A stretch of 64,000 nt of DNA from CBDESM01 sp965242485 (GTDB taxonomy: Bacteria; Chloroflexota; Dehalococcoidia; Bin125). The notes under the pieces were generated by a model, which worked only from the letters and a program-made list of their open reading frames with translations, searched no databases and was not told where the DNA came from. Both the position numbers and the translations under genes were made by a program. Shown piece by piece: positions 1 to 11,679 of this stretch. The stretch's first letter is position 1. Every line of letters begins with the position of its first letter. The DNA is taken from contig CBDESM010000003.1 of assembly GCA_965242485.1 (NCBI GenBank), forward strand, positions 682,001 to 746,000. The letters are read 5' to 3'.

Positions 1-797
1 TTCACGAAGCCCGCGAAGAGGTTCACCGCGCCCTGCCGCGCCGCCAGCGCCAGCGCCGATTCGGTCAGCCCCTCGAGTCCGACCGACACGATCACCATGT
101 CCGCGCCCGCGCCCCGCGTCGCCTCGGCGACCGCATCCGCCGCTTCCTCCGGCTCGACCGCGGCATCCGCGCCGGCCTCGAGCGCCGCCTCCCGCCGCGA
201 AGCGACCGGCTCCGCGGCGATCACGGCTCCCGCTCCCAGCGCGCGCGCCAGCACGACGTGGATCAGGCCCATCGGCCCCGCCCCCAGCACGGCGACCGAG
301 CAGCCCGCCCGGAAGCGGCACGACTCCAGCGAATTCAGCGTGCACGCGGTCGGCTCGGTCAGCGACGCGAGCCGGACGTCCGCCCCCGCCGCCAGCCGCA
401 CCGCGTGCCCCTGCGCCACGATCGGCGCCGGCAGCAGCACCTGTTCCGCCATCCCGCCCGAAAGGTCGTAGCCCAGCGTGCGCCGCTCGACGCAGCGGTT
501 GCGCAGCCCGCGACGGCAGAACAAGCAGCCGCCGCAGGAAATGATCGGATACACCGCGACCCGGTCGCCGACCGCCAAGCCGTCCACGCCCTCGCCGATG
601 GCCGAGATGGCGCCGGCGAACTCGTGTCCCGGCGCGATCCCCGGCTCCGCGTGCTTCTCGCCGCGGAACACCCGCAAGTCCGACGCGCAGACCGATGCTG
701 CGGCCACATCCAGCACGGCCTCCCCCGGCCCCGGCCGCGGCGAATCCAGCTCGCCCACCCGAATCGCGCCCGGCCCATCGAAAATCAGCGCCCGCAT
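1..797 (-). CDS. Zinc-dependent alcohol dehydrogenase, medium-chain family (3' end outside window)
   Basis: The gene reads leftwards off the window edge, so about 265 N-terminal residues are visible. The start is the ATG at 797. The N-terminal GroES-like domain shows the catalytic zinc ligands Cys37 (in SVCASD) and His58-Glu59 (in GHEFAG). The structural zinc loop has Cys88, Cys91, Cys94 and Cys102 in the usual C-x2-C-x2-C-x7-C spacing. The Rossmann dinucleotide motif appears as VLGAGPMG near residue 172. Family members oxidise alcohols, polyols or threonine using NAD(P); the substrate here cannot be told. The cluster of four structural cysteines makes the family assignment firm. No operon partner is visible in the window. 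Confidence 0.9.
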   Translation of the reverse strand, partial: MRALIFDGPGAIRVGELDSPRPGPGEAVLDVAAASVCASDLRVFRGEKHAEPGIAPGHEFAGAISAIGEGVDGLAVGDRVAVYPIISCGGCLFCRRGLRNRCVERRTLGYDLSGGMAEQVLLPAPIVAQGHAVRLAAGADVRLASLTEPTACTLNSLESCRFRAGCSVAVLGAGPMGLIHVVLARALGAGAVIAAEPVASRREAALEAGADAAVEPEEAADAVAEATRGAGADMVIVSVGLEGLTESALALAARQGAVNLFAGFV

Positions 798-842
798 CAG
801 CACCCCAATCGACTCAATCGTAGAACAGCCCGCCAGCAGCGC

Positions 843-1072
843 TTAGCGGCCCAAGTCGTACTCGGACAAAAAAGTGATCGACGCAGACGACCTCGATCAC
901 GCCGCCCTCCCGCATCCGATGGATTCGGCGCGAACTCGTCGAATGCGGCGGCGTAGTCGCCTTCCGCATACGGTCCGAGCTCGCTGATGTCGGCCGTGAA
1001 ACGCGGATCCCGCGGATTTGCGAGAAGCTCGGCTTCGCAAGCGAGATAGGAAACGGTAGCTGCATCGCTCAA
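843..1072 (-). pseudogene. Frame-disrupted small gene downstream of the Panacea antitoxin gene
   Basis: Coding-like sequence continues leftwards below the Panacea gene but changes frame twice. The first part (about 1072-925) reads like a normal soluble peptide (SDAATVSYLACEAELL...). The next segment (about 912-870) reads MREGGVIEVVCVDHFFV in another frame. The last (866-843) reads SEYDLGR then TAA in the third frame. The second jump lies on a run of six A at 868-873. It may be a decayed gene, or a small intact gene (about 80 residues) with two sequencing errors. The open frame of the first part extends upstream into the Panacea gene, so the true start is unclear. Its position fits the toxin partner of a Panacea-type pair, but I recognise no toxin family. 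Confidence 0.35.
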
Positions 1073-1136
1073 ACGCTCGAACTGGCGGCTGCCCGCCCGG
1101 TTCTGATGACCGTGAATCCGGTGCTCCCGGTCCCGC

Positions 1137-1676
1137 TCACGCCCACCGGCGCTTGCGGCCGGCGGCTTCGGGGCGGCGGCCGGTGACCGCCTCGATCACC
1201 TCCGGGCGTTGAAGCAACTCGAACGCGCGGTCCCAGTCCGGCCGGGAGCTGTCATCTGCCTCGTCCTCGGACGGCGACTGCAAGATGGAGCGGGCGATCT
1301 CCCCGGCCGTGATCTCGCTGCCGGAGCGGCACTCGCCGAGGCCCGTCCGCCACGGAACATCGCGGACGCGCAGCGCCTCGCGCAGCGCCCCGGCCTGGAG
1401 AATGCGCGGCAGCTCAACCGGGTCGACCGGCGGCGTCAGATCACCATCGCTGAATTCGGCGTCGAGAGCGGGAAAGACGGGGCCGGCATCAGTCGCGATG
1501 GCCGGCTCGATGAAGAGCGGCACCCCGCGCTTCACGTGATACAGCCCCTGCGCGTAGCAGCAGATTTCGTGCAGCCGCCTCAAGCTGATCGCGATCCCGT
1601 CACTGGCGGCCGCGTGCAGCACCCACCGCGCCCCGTCGACGACCAGAATCTGATGCGGCGGCTCTCCAGCGGGCAT
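1137..1676 (-). CDS. Panacea-domain (SocA-like, DUF4065) antitoxin-type protein
   Basis: A 179-residue protein. Residues about 30-75 match the Panacea signature: a helix leading into the CCYAQGLYHVKRGVPLF stretch (family consensus LLYYAQGWxLAxxGxPLF), then the 'xxGPVxPxLxxEF' segment seen here as DAGPVFPALDAEF. Family members are typically antitoxins such as SocA or phage-associated proteins, which neutralise toxins of many unrelated folds. The start ATG at 1676 follows a strong GGGAGGG ribosome site. The C-terminal third (QSPSEDEADDSS onwards) is acidic and unlike the core domain. The frame-disrupted small gene immediately downstream (843-1072) is the natural candidate partner. Function is inferred from fold and context only. 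Confidence 0.6.
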   Translation of the reverse strand: MPAGEPPHQILVVDGARWVLHAAASDGIAISLRRLHEICCYAQGLYHVKRGVPLFIEPAIATDAGPVFPALDAEFSDGDLTPPVDPVELPRILQAGALREALRVRDVPWRTGLGECRSGSEITAGEIARSILQSPSEDEADDSSRPDWDRAFELLQRPEVIEAVTGRRPEAAGRKRRWA

Positions 1677-1730
1677 GGCGAACCCTCCCGGCGCCCGGTT
1701 TCTGCCGCGAGGCGGAAGCCGTCGTCGGGA

Positions 1731-2063
1731 TCAGCCGGCGATCACGGCCTCGGGGCGGCGGGTGCGGGGGCGCTGTTCGCGCTCGGGGGTCCGCACGGCG
1801 TGGTAGTGGCGCAGCAGCCGGCTCTTGCGGCGGGCGGCCGTGTTCGCGTGCAGCACGCCCTTCTGCGCGGCACGGTCCAGCGCGCTCACCGCGCTGCGGA
1901 TCGCCGCATCCGCCTCGTCCCACGAATCCGAGCCGCCCGCGTCGTCGATCGCCTCGAGCGCGGCGCGGACGGAGTGCCGCGCGACCGTGCGCACCGGCTT
2001 GTTCCGCATCCGCCGCCGCTGCGACGCCCGCAGGTATTTTTCCGCTGCTGCCTTGTTCGGCAT
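1731..2063 (-). CDS. rpsT: 30S ribosomal protein S20
   Basis: A basic protein of 110 residues binding 16S rRNA in the small subunit. The N-terminus MPNKAAAEKYLRASQRRR and the C-terminal block DRAAQKGVLHANTAARRKSRL are the two family signatures. The start is the ATG at 2063, preceded by GGAGG seven bases upstream; the longer open frame upstream is not used. At 110 residues it is longer than the usual 85-90, because of an acidic insert near residues 45-55 and a C-terminal tail (RTPEREQRPRTRRPEA). It is divergent from murJ, leaving about 100 bp for two promoters. Confidence 0.93.
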   Translation of the reverse strand: MPNKAAAEKYLRASQRRRMRNKPVRTVARHSVRAALEAIDDAGGSDSWDEADAAIRSAVSALDRAAQKGVLHANTAARRKSRLLRHYHAVRTPEREQRPRTRRPEAVIAG

Positions 2064-2160
2064 CCCGTCCTCCAATGCCAGTCGGCGTGCCGCGGTTATC
2101 GTATCTGCGGGCGGGGGTGTCCGCAAACGTGCGCGATCAGAACTTGATCACGGGAGCGGG

Positions 2161-3780
2161 ATGAGCGCCGCGCCGGACCAGCCCGCAGGCGCCGGACTGC
2201 GCAGCCGCGTCTTCGGCGCGCGCCACGGCATCTTCGGCGCGGCGCTGCTGCTCGCGCTCGCCTTCCTCGGCAGCCGCCTGCTCGGCGCCGCCCGCGCCAT
2301 CGTCATCGCCGACCAGTACGGCGCTTCGGTCGAGCTCGACGCCTTCTGGGTGGCGATGCGCCTGCCCGACATCGTCTTCCAGCTGCTCGCCGGCGCCACC
2401 CTCGCCTCCGCCTTCATCCCCGTCTACGCCCGCGTGCTCGGCCAGCGCGGCGAGCGCGCCGCTTGGCGGCTGGCCAGCGTCGTGCTCAACTGGGTCATGA
2501 TCGGCACCATCGCCCTCGCCGCCGTCGTCTTCCTCGCCGCCGATTGGATCGTGCCCGCGCTCGCCCCCGGCCTCGGCGAAGAGAGCGGCATCCAGGAGCA
2601 GGCCCGCCGTGATGCCGTCTTCCTGACCCGCGTGCTGCTCGCCTCGCCGATACTCTTCGCCGCCTCCGGGATGGTCACCGGGATGCTCCACGCCCGCCGC
2701 CATTTCCTGCTGCCGGGGCTCTCGCCGATGTTGTACAACTTGGCGATCATCTTGGCGGCGCTGCTCGTGCCCGAACGTTTCGGCGTCGACGCGCTCGCGA
2801 TCGGCACCGTCGCCGGCAGCGGATTGCACCTGCTCATACAACTGCCCGCGCTGGTCGCCGCCCGGGCGAGGCTGCGTCCGCAGCTCAGCATCAGCGATCC
2901 TGATTCGCGTGAAGTGCTGCGGTTGATGATCCCCCGCATGATCGGGCTCGGCGCGGCGCAAATTAACCTGACCATCCTCACTTTCTTCGGCTCCCTAGTC
3001 GGCGATGCTTCGATATCGGCGCTCAATTTCGCCTGGTTGCTGCTGATGCTGCCGGTCGGCCTGCTCGGGATTTCGCTGGCGACTGCAATTTTTCCGACTT
3101 TGGCCGAGCGCGCGGAATCGGGCGGCGATGCGGCCGTCGCGGAACTGGTCACCCGCGCGTTGCGCTTCATATTGTTCCTCAGCGTGCCCGCGACCGTCGG
3201 CATGGTGCTGCTGCGGGACTCGATCGTCGCGACGTTATTGCAGCGCGGCGCGTTCGATGCGGCCGCGGCCGAACTGGTCTCCGACGCGCTGCTCTTCTAC
3301 GGCATCGGGTTGTTCGCCCATACCGCCATCGAGATCCTCTCGCGCGGCTTCTACGCCTTGGGCGATACGCGCACGCCGGTCGCGCTCGCGGTCATGTCGA
3401 TGCTGGTCAACCTGATCCTCGCCGCCGCTCTAGTCGATCGGTTCGAGCTGCGCGGGCTCGCGCTCGCCCTCTCCGCCGCGACCATCGCCGAAGCCGTGAT
3501 CCTCGCCGCGCTGCTGCATGGGCGCTTGGACGGCCGCCTCTTCAACCGCGCCACCCTCGGCTCGACGCTGCGCACCCTGATCGCCTCCGCCGTGATGGGC
3601 CAGACCCTCTTCCTCGGCCTCGCCGGCCTCTCCGAACTCGGCATCGCCGCCGACTCCTGGATCACCCTCGCCGCCGGCACCGGCGGCGGCTTGGCCGTCT
3701 ACCTCCTCCTCTCCGCCATCCTCGGCCACCCCGAGCTCAACGCCGCGCTCCAGCGCGTCCGCGCCCGCACAGCGAAATGA
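2161..3780 (+). CDS. murJ: Lipid II flippase MurJ (MviN family)
   Basis: A 539-residue polytopic membrane protein with about 14 hydrophobic helices. MurJ moves the peptidoglycan precursor lipid II across the cytoplasmic membrane. The family pattern is clear: the N-terminal LGARxxxxADQYGAS-type segment seen here as LLGAARAIVIADQYGAS, the early FWVAMRLPDIVFQLLAGA helix, and the later RGFYALGDTRTPV loop, which is the most conserved stretch of MviN proteins. The ATG at 2161 is chosen because it follows GGGAGCGGG and gives a normal N-terminus; the frame stays open about 330 bp upstream but overlaps rpsT on the other strand. It supports a peptidoglycan-containing cell envelope. Confidence 0.93.
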   Translation: MSAAPDQPAGAGLRSRVFGARHGIFGAALLLALAFLGSRLLGAARAIVIADQYGASVELDAFWVAMRLPDIVFQLLAGATLASAFIPVYARVLGQRGERAAWRLASVVLNWVMIGTIALAAVVFLAADWIVPALAPGLGEESGIQEQARRDAVFLTRVLLASPILFAASGMVTGMLHARRHFLLPGLSPMLYNLAIILAALLVPERFGVDALAIGTVAGSGLHLLIQLPALVAARARLRPQLSISDPDSREVLRLMIPRMIGLGAAQINLTILTFFGSLVGDASISALNFAWLLLMLPVGLLGISLATAIFPTLAERAESGGDAAVAELVTRALRFILFLSVPATVGMVLLRDSIVATLLQRGAFDAAAAELVSDALLFYGIGLFAHTAIEILSRGFYALGDTRTPVALAVMSMLVNLILAAALVDRFELRGLALALSAATIAEAVILAALLHGRLDGRLFNRATLGSTLRTLIASAVMGQTLFLGLAGLSELGIAADSWITLAAGTGGGLAVYLLLSAILGHPELNAALQRVRARTAK

Positions 3781-3831
3781 TTTGATGCAGCATGACATTC
3801 GTCCAGCCTTGGACGCTCCAGGGAGATGGCC

Positions 3832-4056
3832 ATGATCCGACGAATAGCCCATTCATACCGCAGCGTGCGCACAGCACATCCCACATGGGTGGATTGTGCG
3901 TGGGGAATCCCGATCTATGGCGGCACCTTGGTGTTTCAGTGGCTTGTGCTCGGCATCGAGCTCGACCGATGGACCGCCTACTTGGCACCCCTCGCATGCT
4001 CCATCGTCTATGTGTCAATAGGACGAAGCCTCCGTCAAGATCAGAGACCGAAGTGA
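3832..4056 (+). CDS. Small two-helix membrane protein of unknown function
   Basis: A 74-residue open frame starting at the ATG at 3832, which has GGGAG about 8 bases upstream; an ATG at 3826 is an alternative start. Two hydrophobic stretches are visible (around GGTLVFQWLVLGI and YLAPLACSIVYVSI), separated by a short charged loop, with a basic C-terminus (RSLRQDQRPK). Codon use is less GC-biased than in murJ. I do not recognise a family. It shares an atypical islet (3781-4680) with the next gene. Confidence 0.4.
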   Translation: MIRRIAHSYRSVRTAHPTWVDCAWGIPIYGGTLVFQWLVLGIELDRWTAYLAPLACSIVYVSIGRSLRQDQRPK

Positions 4057-4128
4057 CTGCATCCCTAAATTATATATTTGATCAACGCCACGGCGGAATC
4101 GCATTCGCCGGCTCGATCGCGCAGGCCG

Positions 4129-4614
4129 ATGGTCCCAGCGCCAAATTTCGCCGAACGCATGAAGAACTTCGAGTCGCTGTGGCGCTCGCTCAGCGAACAG
4201 GCACAGACCGACTTCACCGATCCAGCCCGTGAAGCAGTTTCGTCCGTTGTCGGGAGCTTCGTCGCAGGTGCCATCAGCCCTGTTTTGGGTGAAGAAGCCC
4301 AAAGGGCTGGCATTGGCGCAATGCTCGCGACAAGATCCGCGCTCATCGTGACCAACTCAGATCGGGCGATCGCTGAGAGCATCGTGACGCTGCCTGTGCT
4401 GGCATACGAGGCCGCCGCAGTCGACAGCGAGATTCGCCACATCCAAGCGGAGTGGAAGATCAACGCCGTGCGCAGCGTGGCGCGAGCCGTCCGCAATGCA
4501 GCCGTCGGAGCGGCGGAGGCGGTCGTCGAGACGGTTGATCGGGAGATGTGGAGCGGGCGGGGGCGCGTGATGCGCAACTGCGTCCGCGCGATGTTCAGCA
4601 GCCGCGGCTGCTGA
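4129..4614 (+). CDS. Hypothetical protein in a compositionally atypical islet
   Basis: About 161 residues from the ATG at 4129; a TTG at 4078 in the same frame would add 17 residues but has no ribosome site. It begins with a charged helix (NFAERMKNFESLWRSLSEQAQ). A small-residue hydrophobic segment follows (SSVVGSFVAGAISPVLG), then long predicted helices (EIRHIQAEWKINAVRSVARAV). No family is recognised. The frame uses mixed third positions, unlike the strongly GC3-biased neighbours. A strong hairpin with a T-rich tail lies just downstream, which supports this strand as the transcribed one. Confidence 0.45.
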   Translation: MVPAPNFAERMKNFESLWRSLSEQAQTDFTDPAREAVSSVVGSFVAGAISPVLGEEAQRAGIGAMLATRSALIVTNSDRAIAESIVTLPVLAYEAAAVDSEIRHIQAEWKINAVRSVARAVRNAAVGAAEAVVETVDREMWSGRGRVMRNCVRAMFSSRGC

Positions 4615-4631
4615 GCTCCCGAGGCGCCGTG

Positions 4632-4678
4632 CTCCCGGCGCACGGGGCATCCGCCGGGAGCGCACCCATCTCTTTTCC
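4632..4678 (+). terminator. Rho-independent-type terminator after the 4129-4614 gene
   Basis: CTCCCGGCG at 4632-4640 pairs perfectly with CGCCGGGAG at 4652-4660 around an 11-base loop, and a pyrimidine-rich tail including TCTTTTCC follows. It lies 18 bp past the stop of the upstream gene. The stem is nine G/C-dominated pairs. The tail is short of uninterrupted T, so its efficiency is uncertain. Confidence 0.55.
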
Positions 4679-4759
4679 TCAACGACCTTCGGATTCCCGG
4701 CCGGGCGCTGGTAGAGTGGCGGGACAGGGCGCTGGGATGCGCCGGGGAGAGGCCACTCG

Positions 4760-5239
4760 ATGCAGGACCGTTCCATCGTCTGCCGCGATTGCGGCAACGA
4801 CTTCATCTTCACTTCGGGCGAGCAGGAGTTCTACGCCTCCAAGGGCTTGCAGAACGACCCCGTGCGCTGCCCGGACTGCCGCTCGGCGCGGAAGGCGACC
4901 CGCACCACGCTGGAGGACGACTCCGGCTACATCCGCTACGCCGGCGCGGCCTCGTTCGGCGGCCGCATCCCCAAGCAGATGCACCCGGCCGCCTGCGCGC
5001 TCTGCGGCGACATGATCGAAGTGCCCTTCCTGCCGCGCGGCGACCGCCCCGTCTTCTGCTCGGCGGTCAAGCGGCTGATGACGCTGGGCTACATGATCGA
5101 CGAGGTGCAGGCGCGCTGGGGCCAGCGGCCCTGCCAGGTTGAGGGCATCCACCAGGACCTGCGCCGCGGCCTGATCTCGCCCAAGCCCGGCGCCGAGCTG
5201 CAGGAAGCCGGCGACCGCGGCCCGCGCCCGCCCCGCTAG
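4760..5239 (+). CDS. Zinc-ribbon domain protein
   Basis: A 159-residue soluble protein. The N-terminal treble-clef-like ribbon has CRDCG at residues 8-12 and CPDC at 37-40, flanking the typical FTSGEQEFYASKG segment. A second Cys pair in CALCGD and the FLPRGDRPVFC stretch resemble the short CxxCx..PxRPVxC ribbons often found in Chloroflexota and Patescibacteria proteins. The C-terminal part carries a helix (RLMTLGYMIDEVQARW) and a disordered tail. Its role is unknown; such ribbons usually bind nucleic acid or protein. The ATG at 4760 has a purine-rich GGGGAGAGG site upstream. It lies 40 bp ahead of ileS and may be co-transcribed. Confidence 0.75.
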   Translation: MQDRSIVCRDCGNDFIFTSGEQEFYASKGLQNDPVRCPDCRSARKATRTTLEDDSGYIRYAGAASFGGRIPKQMHPAACALCGDMIEVPFLPRGDRPVFCSAVKRLMTLGYMIDEVQARWGQRPCQVEGIHQDLRRGLISPKPGAELQEAGDRGPRPPR

Positions 5240-5279
5240 TACTACCGCGCGCCGCAACGCCGCGCCGGGGGACCTCCGC

Positions 5280-8585
<3,306 letters not shown>

Positions 8586-8598
8586 GCGCCCGTCCCGC

Positions 8599-9534
8599 TC
8601 AGTGGTGCTTGCGGAACACCCGCGGCCAGTGCGCCGCCACCTCCGCCCCGATCAGCATCGCCAGCGAACTCAGGAAGACGAAGAAGATCAGCGCGATCAG
8701 CGCCCCCAGCGTCCCGTACACCGCGTCGTACGAGGCGAAGTTGCGCAGGTAGATCGCGAAGCTGTTCTTGATGATCTCGAACAGCAGCGTCGCCAGCAGC
8801 GCGCCGGGCAGCGCGTCGCGCGGGCGCACGTTGATGCTGGGCACCATCACGTACACGACCATGAAGGTGATGAACGGCAGCACCGCCGGCAGGACCACGA
8901 TCAGCACGTCGATCATGACGTGCGTGCTCTGGCCGAGGAAGCCGAGTTCGCCGGCGACGTCCACGCTCACGTGGCGCAGCAGCTGCAGCAGCAGCGTCAG
9001 CCCCACCGAAGTGACGATCAGCGCGCCCACCCCCGCGACCAGCAGCACGTCGATCGCCTTGCCGCGGATGAAGGGCCGGCGGAACGACAGTTCCCAGACC
9101 TGATCCAGCGCGTAGCGCAGCGAGGCCATCATCCCCGTCGCGCTCCAGATCAGGCCCACCACCGCCACCAGCCCCACTGCCGAGCGGCCCTGCGCGATCG
9201 GCTCGATCACCTCCTCCAGCTGCTCCCGCCCCGCCCCGAACGAGACCGGCAGCAGCTCCAGCAGCGACGCGATCGTCCGCTCCCGCAGCGATTCGTCGGT
9301 CAGCACCACCCCCGCGATCGAGACCACCAAAATCGCCAAGGGGAACATCGAGAACAGCACGTAGTAGGCGATCGAAGCCGCCAGCTGCGTGCAGTGATCG
9401 TCCGAGATGCCCTTGAGCACCCGCCGCACCAGCACGACGAAGTCGTGCTCCCACCAGACCAGCAGCCGCCAAGCGCGGTTGATCCGGTTGCGCGGATGCA
9501 GATCCCGGAGGCGGTCGGCCAGCCCTGCCAGCAT
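8599..9534 (-). CDS. YihY/BrkB-family inner-membrane protein
   Basis: 311 residues with about six transmembrane helices. The family hallmarks are visible: the opening ...QLAASIAYYVLFSMFPLAI segment, the LIWSATGMMASLRYALDQVWE stretch, and the C-terminal TLGALIALIFFVFLSSLAMLIGAE helix followed by a basic tail. BrkB/YihY proteins were once called ribonuclease BN by mistake; their true role is not settled, though transport or envelope functions have been proposed. The gene converges on ileS with only 13 bp between the stops, and is divergent from proB with a 32 bp gap. Confidence 0.88.
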   Translation of the reverse strand: MLAGLADRLRDLHPRNRINRAWRLLVWWEHDFVVLVRRVLKGISDDHCTQLAASIAYYVLFSMFPLAILVVSIAGVVLTDESLRERTIASLLELLPVSFGAGREQLEEVIEPIAQGRSAVGLVAVVGLIWSATGMMASLRYALDQVWELSFRRPFIRGKAIDVLLVAGVGALIVTSVGLTLLLQLLRHVSVDVAGELGFLGQSTHVMIDVLIVVLPAVLPFITFMVVYVMVPSINVRPRDALPGALLATLLFEIIKNSFAIYLRNFASYDAVYGTLGALIALIFFVFLSSLAMLIGAEVAAHWPRVFRKHH

Positions 9535-9566
9535 CGGCCCATTATCGGGCAGATCGGCGCTTCGCC

Positions 9567-10739
9567 GTGACCGCCGGCCCGACTCGGCGCCCGACCCGCC
9601 GAGTGGTCGTCAAGTTCGGCACCAGCCTGCTCACCGCCGGCGGCGACAACCTCGATCCCGCCGCGATGGACGACCTCGTCCGCCAGATCGCCGAGGTGCG
9701 GCGGGGCGGGGCGCAGATCGCCGTGGTCACCAGCGGCGCGGTCGCGGCCGGGCGCGCGCGCGTCGGCGGCGGCGCCAAGATCCGCTCGATCGCCGCCCGC
9801 CAAGCGCTCGCCGCCATCGGCCAGGCGCATCTCGTCGAGCGCTACGACACGCTCCTCCGCCGGCGCGGGCTCACCGCCGCCCAAGCCCTGATCACCCGCG
9901 CCGACCTGACCGAGCGCCGCGGCTACCTCAACGTCCGCAACACCCTCCTCCGCCTGCTCGAATTCGGCGTCGTCCCGATCATCAACGAGAACGACGTCGT
10001 CGCCGATGAGGAGCTGCGCGGCGGCGCATTCGGCGAAAACGACGGCCTCGCCGCCCTCACCGCCAACCTGATCGACGCCGACCTGCTGATCCTGCTCAGC
10101 GACGTCGACGGCCTCTTCGACCGCGACCCGCGCCGCCACCCCGCGGCCCGCCTGATCGCCGAGATCGCCGATTTCCCCGCCGCGCTGGCGGCCGCGGACG
10201 AAGCCGCGGACAGGGTCGCCGCCTTCCGCGGGCGCGGCAGCATGCGCGCCAAGGTCGAGGCCGCCCGACGCGCCGCGGAAGCCGGCTGCGAGGCCGTGAT
10301 CGCCAATGGGCGCCTGCCCGACGCGATCATCCGCATCGCCCGCGGCGAGCGCCCCGGCACCTCCGTGCCCGCGTTGCGCAGCCACGTCGAGAGCCGCAAG
10401 CGCTGGCTGCTCTCCGGCGTCGCCCAGAACGGCGCCCTGCATCTGGACGACGGCGCGGTCCGCGCCCTGACCCGGCAGGGCCGCTCGCTGCTCCCCGCCG
10501 GCGTCACCTCCGCCGCCGGCGTCTTCGAGCGCGGCGACGCCGTCGTCCTCGCCGCGGCCGGCGGCGAACAGATCGGCGTCGGCATCAGCAACTACTCAGC
10601 CGCCGAGGTCGAGCGCATCCGCGGGCGCAAATCGTCCGAGATCGAGGCCGTGCTCGGCTACTACTACGGTGCTGAAATCGTGCACCGTAACAACCTCGCG
10701 CTGACCGCGGGCCCCGATGCGAACCCGGGCCCGCTCTGA
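9567..10739 (+). CDS. proB: Glutamate 5-kinase with C-terminal PUA domain
   Basis: 390 residues. It catalyses the first step of proline synthesis, phosphorylation of glutamate by ATP. The amino-acid-kinase domain shows VVKFGTSLLT at the N-terminus, VVTSGAVAAGRARVG, the NENDVVADEE substrate loop and LLSDVDGLF. The C-terminal part (about 290-375) is a PUA domain with LPAGVTSAAGVFERGDAV and IGVGISNYSAAEVERIRG. The start is a GTG at 9567. The partner gene proA is not next to it. A 13 bp tandem repeat starts two bases after its stop codon. Confidence 0.95.
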   Translation: MTAGPTRRPTRRVVVKFGTSLLTAGGDNLDPAAMDDLVRQIAEVRRGGAQIAVVTSGAVAAGRARVGGGAKIRSIAARQALAAIGQAHLVERYDTLLRRRGLTAAQALITRADLTERRGYLNVRNTLLRLLEFGVVPIINENDVVADEELRGGAFGENDGLAALTANLIDADLLILLSDVDGLFDRDPRRHPAARLIAEIADFPAALAAADEAADRVAAFRGRGSMRAKVEAARRAAEAGCEAVIANGRLPDAIIRIARGERPGTSVPALRSHVESRKRWLLSGVAQNGALHLDDGAVRALTRQGRSLLPAGVTSAAGVFERGDAVVLAAAGGEQIGVGISNYSAAEVERIRGRKSSEIEAVLGYYYGAEIVHRNNLALTAGPDANPGPL

Positions 10740-10740
10740 C

Positions 10741-10786
10741 CCTGCGGCTTGGCCCTGCGGCTTGGCCCTGCGGCTTGGCCCTGCGG
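10741..10786. repeat. 13 bp tandem repeat, 3.5 copies
   Basis: The unit CCTGCGGCTTGGC occurs three times exactly (10741-10753, 10754-10766, 10767-10779), followed by CCTGCGG. It fills most of the space between the proB stop and the ATG of the hydrolase gene at 10801. Exact copies point to recent slippage. Confidence 0.95.
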
Positions 10787-10800
10787 TACGATCCCGTCCG

Positions 10801-11679
10801 ATGCCGGAACTGACCGACTACCCCGCCTCGCACGTCTACTTCTCGCAGCGCCTGCGGCTGCACTACGTCGATTGGGGCAACCCCGAAGCGCCTCCGCTCG
10901 TGCTGGTCCACGGCGGGCGCGACCACTGCCGCTCCTGGGACTGGCTGGCGCTGCGCCTGCGCGACCGCTTCCACATCATCGCGCCCGACCTGCGCGGACA
11001 CGGCGACTCGCAGTGGGTGATCGGCTCCCGCTACGCGATGATCGACTACGTCTACGACCTCGCCCAGCTCGTCCGCCAGAAGCAGCTCGAACCGGTCGCG
11101 CTGCTCGGCCACTCGCTCGGCGGGCGGATCGTGCTCGAATACGCCGGCATCTTCCCCGACCGCGTCGCCAGGCTGATCGCGATCGAGGGCCTCGCCCCGC
11201 CCAAGTCCGAATCTGGCCCGCGCGCCGAAACGCCGGCCCACGAGCGGATGCAGGACTGGATCGACGAGACCTACGGCTACGCCGGCCGCCAGCCGCGCCG
11301 CTACCCGACGCTCGAAGACGCCGTCGCCCGCATGCAGCAGGCCAACCCCCGCCTCAGCGCCGAGCAGGCCCGCCACCTCACCATCCACGGCGCGAACCAA
11401 GAGGAGGACGGCGCTTGGACCTGGAAGTTCGACAACTACGCCCGCGGCTCCTCGCCCTATCCCTTCAATGAAGCCGACGCCGGCGAAATCTGGAGCCGGG
11501 CGCGGATGCCGATGCTGCTCGTCAACGGCCTCGAAAGCGCCGGCGACCCCAACAAGGGCGGCCGCGCCGCCGCCTTCCCGCAAGCCGAAAAAATCGGCAT
11601 CGCCGACGCCGGCCACTGGGTCCACCACGACCAGCTCGACGAGTTCGCCGCCCACGTCGAACGGTTCCTCGACCGATGA
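10801..11679 (+). CDS. Alpha/beta hydrolase
   Basis: 292 residues. The fold is shown by VLVHGG (oxyanion region), the PDLRGHGDS loop, the nucleophile elbow GHSLGG (Ser near residue 108), a candidate acid Asp in NGLESAGDPN, and the late His in ADAGHWVHHDQ. This gives a complete Ser-Asp-His set. The substrate is unknown. The gene overlaps the next by 4 bp (ATGA), so translation is probably coupled and the two may act on related substrates. The ATG at 10801 is the natural start; an in-frame extension upstream runs through the tandem repeat and proB. Confidence 0.88.
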   Translation: MPELTDYPASHVYFSQRLRLHYVDWGNPEAPPLVLVHGGRDHCRSWDWLALRLRDRFHIIAPDLRGHGDSQWVIGSRYAMIDYVYDLAQLVRQKQLEPVALLGHSLGGRIVLEYAGIFPDRVARLIAIEGLAPPKSESGPRAETPAHERMQDWIDETYGYAGRQPRRYPTLEDAVARMQQANPRLSAEQARHLTIHGANQEEDGAWTWKFDNYARGSSPYPFNEADAGEIWSRARMPMLLVNGLESAGDPNKGGRAAAFPQAEKIGIADAGHWVHHDQLDEFAAHVERFLDR

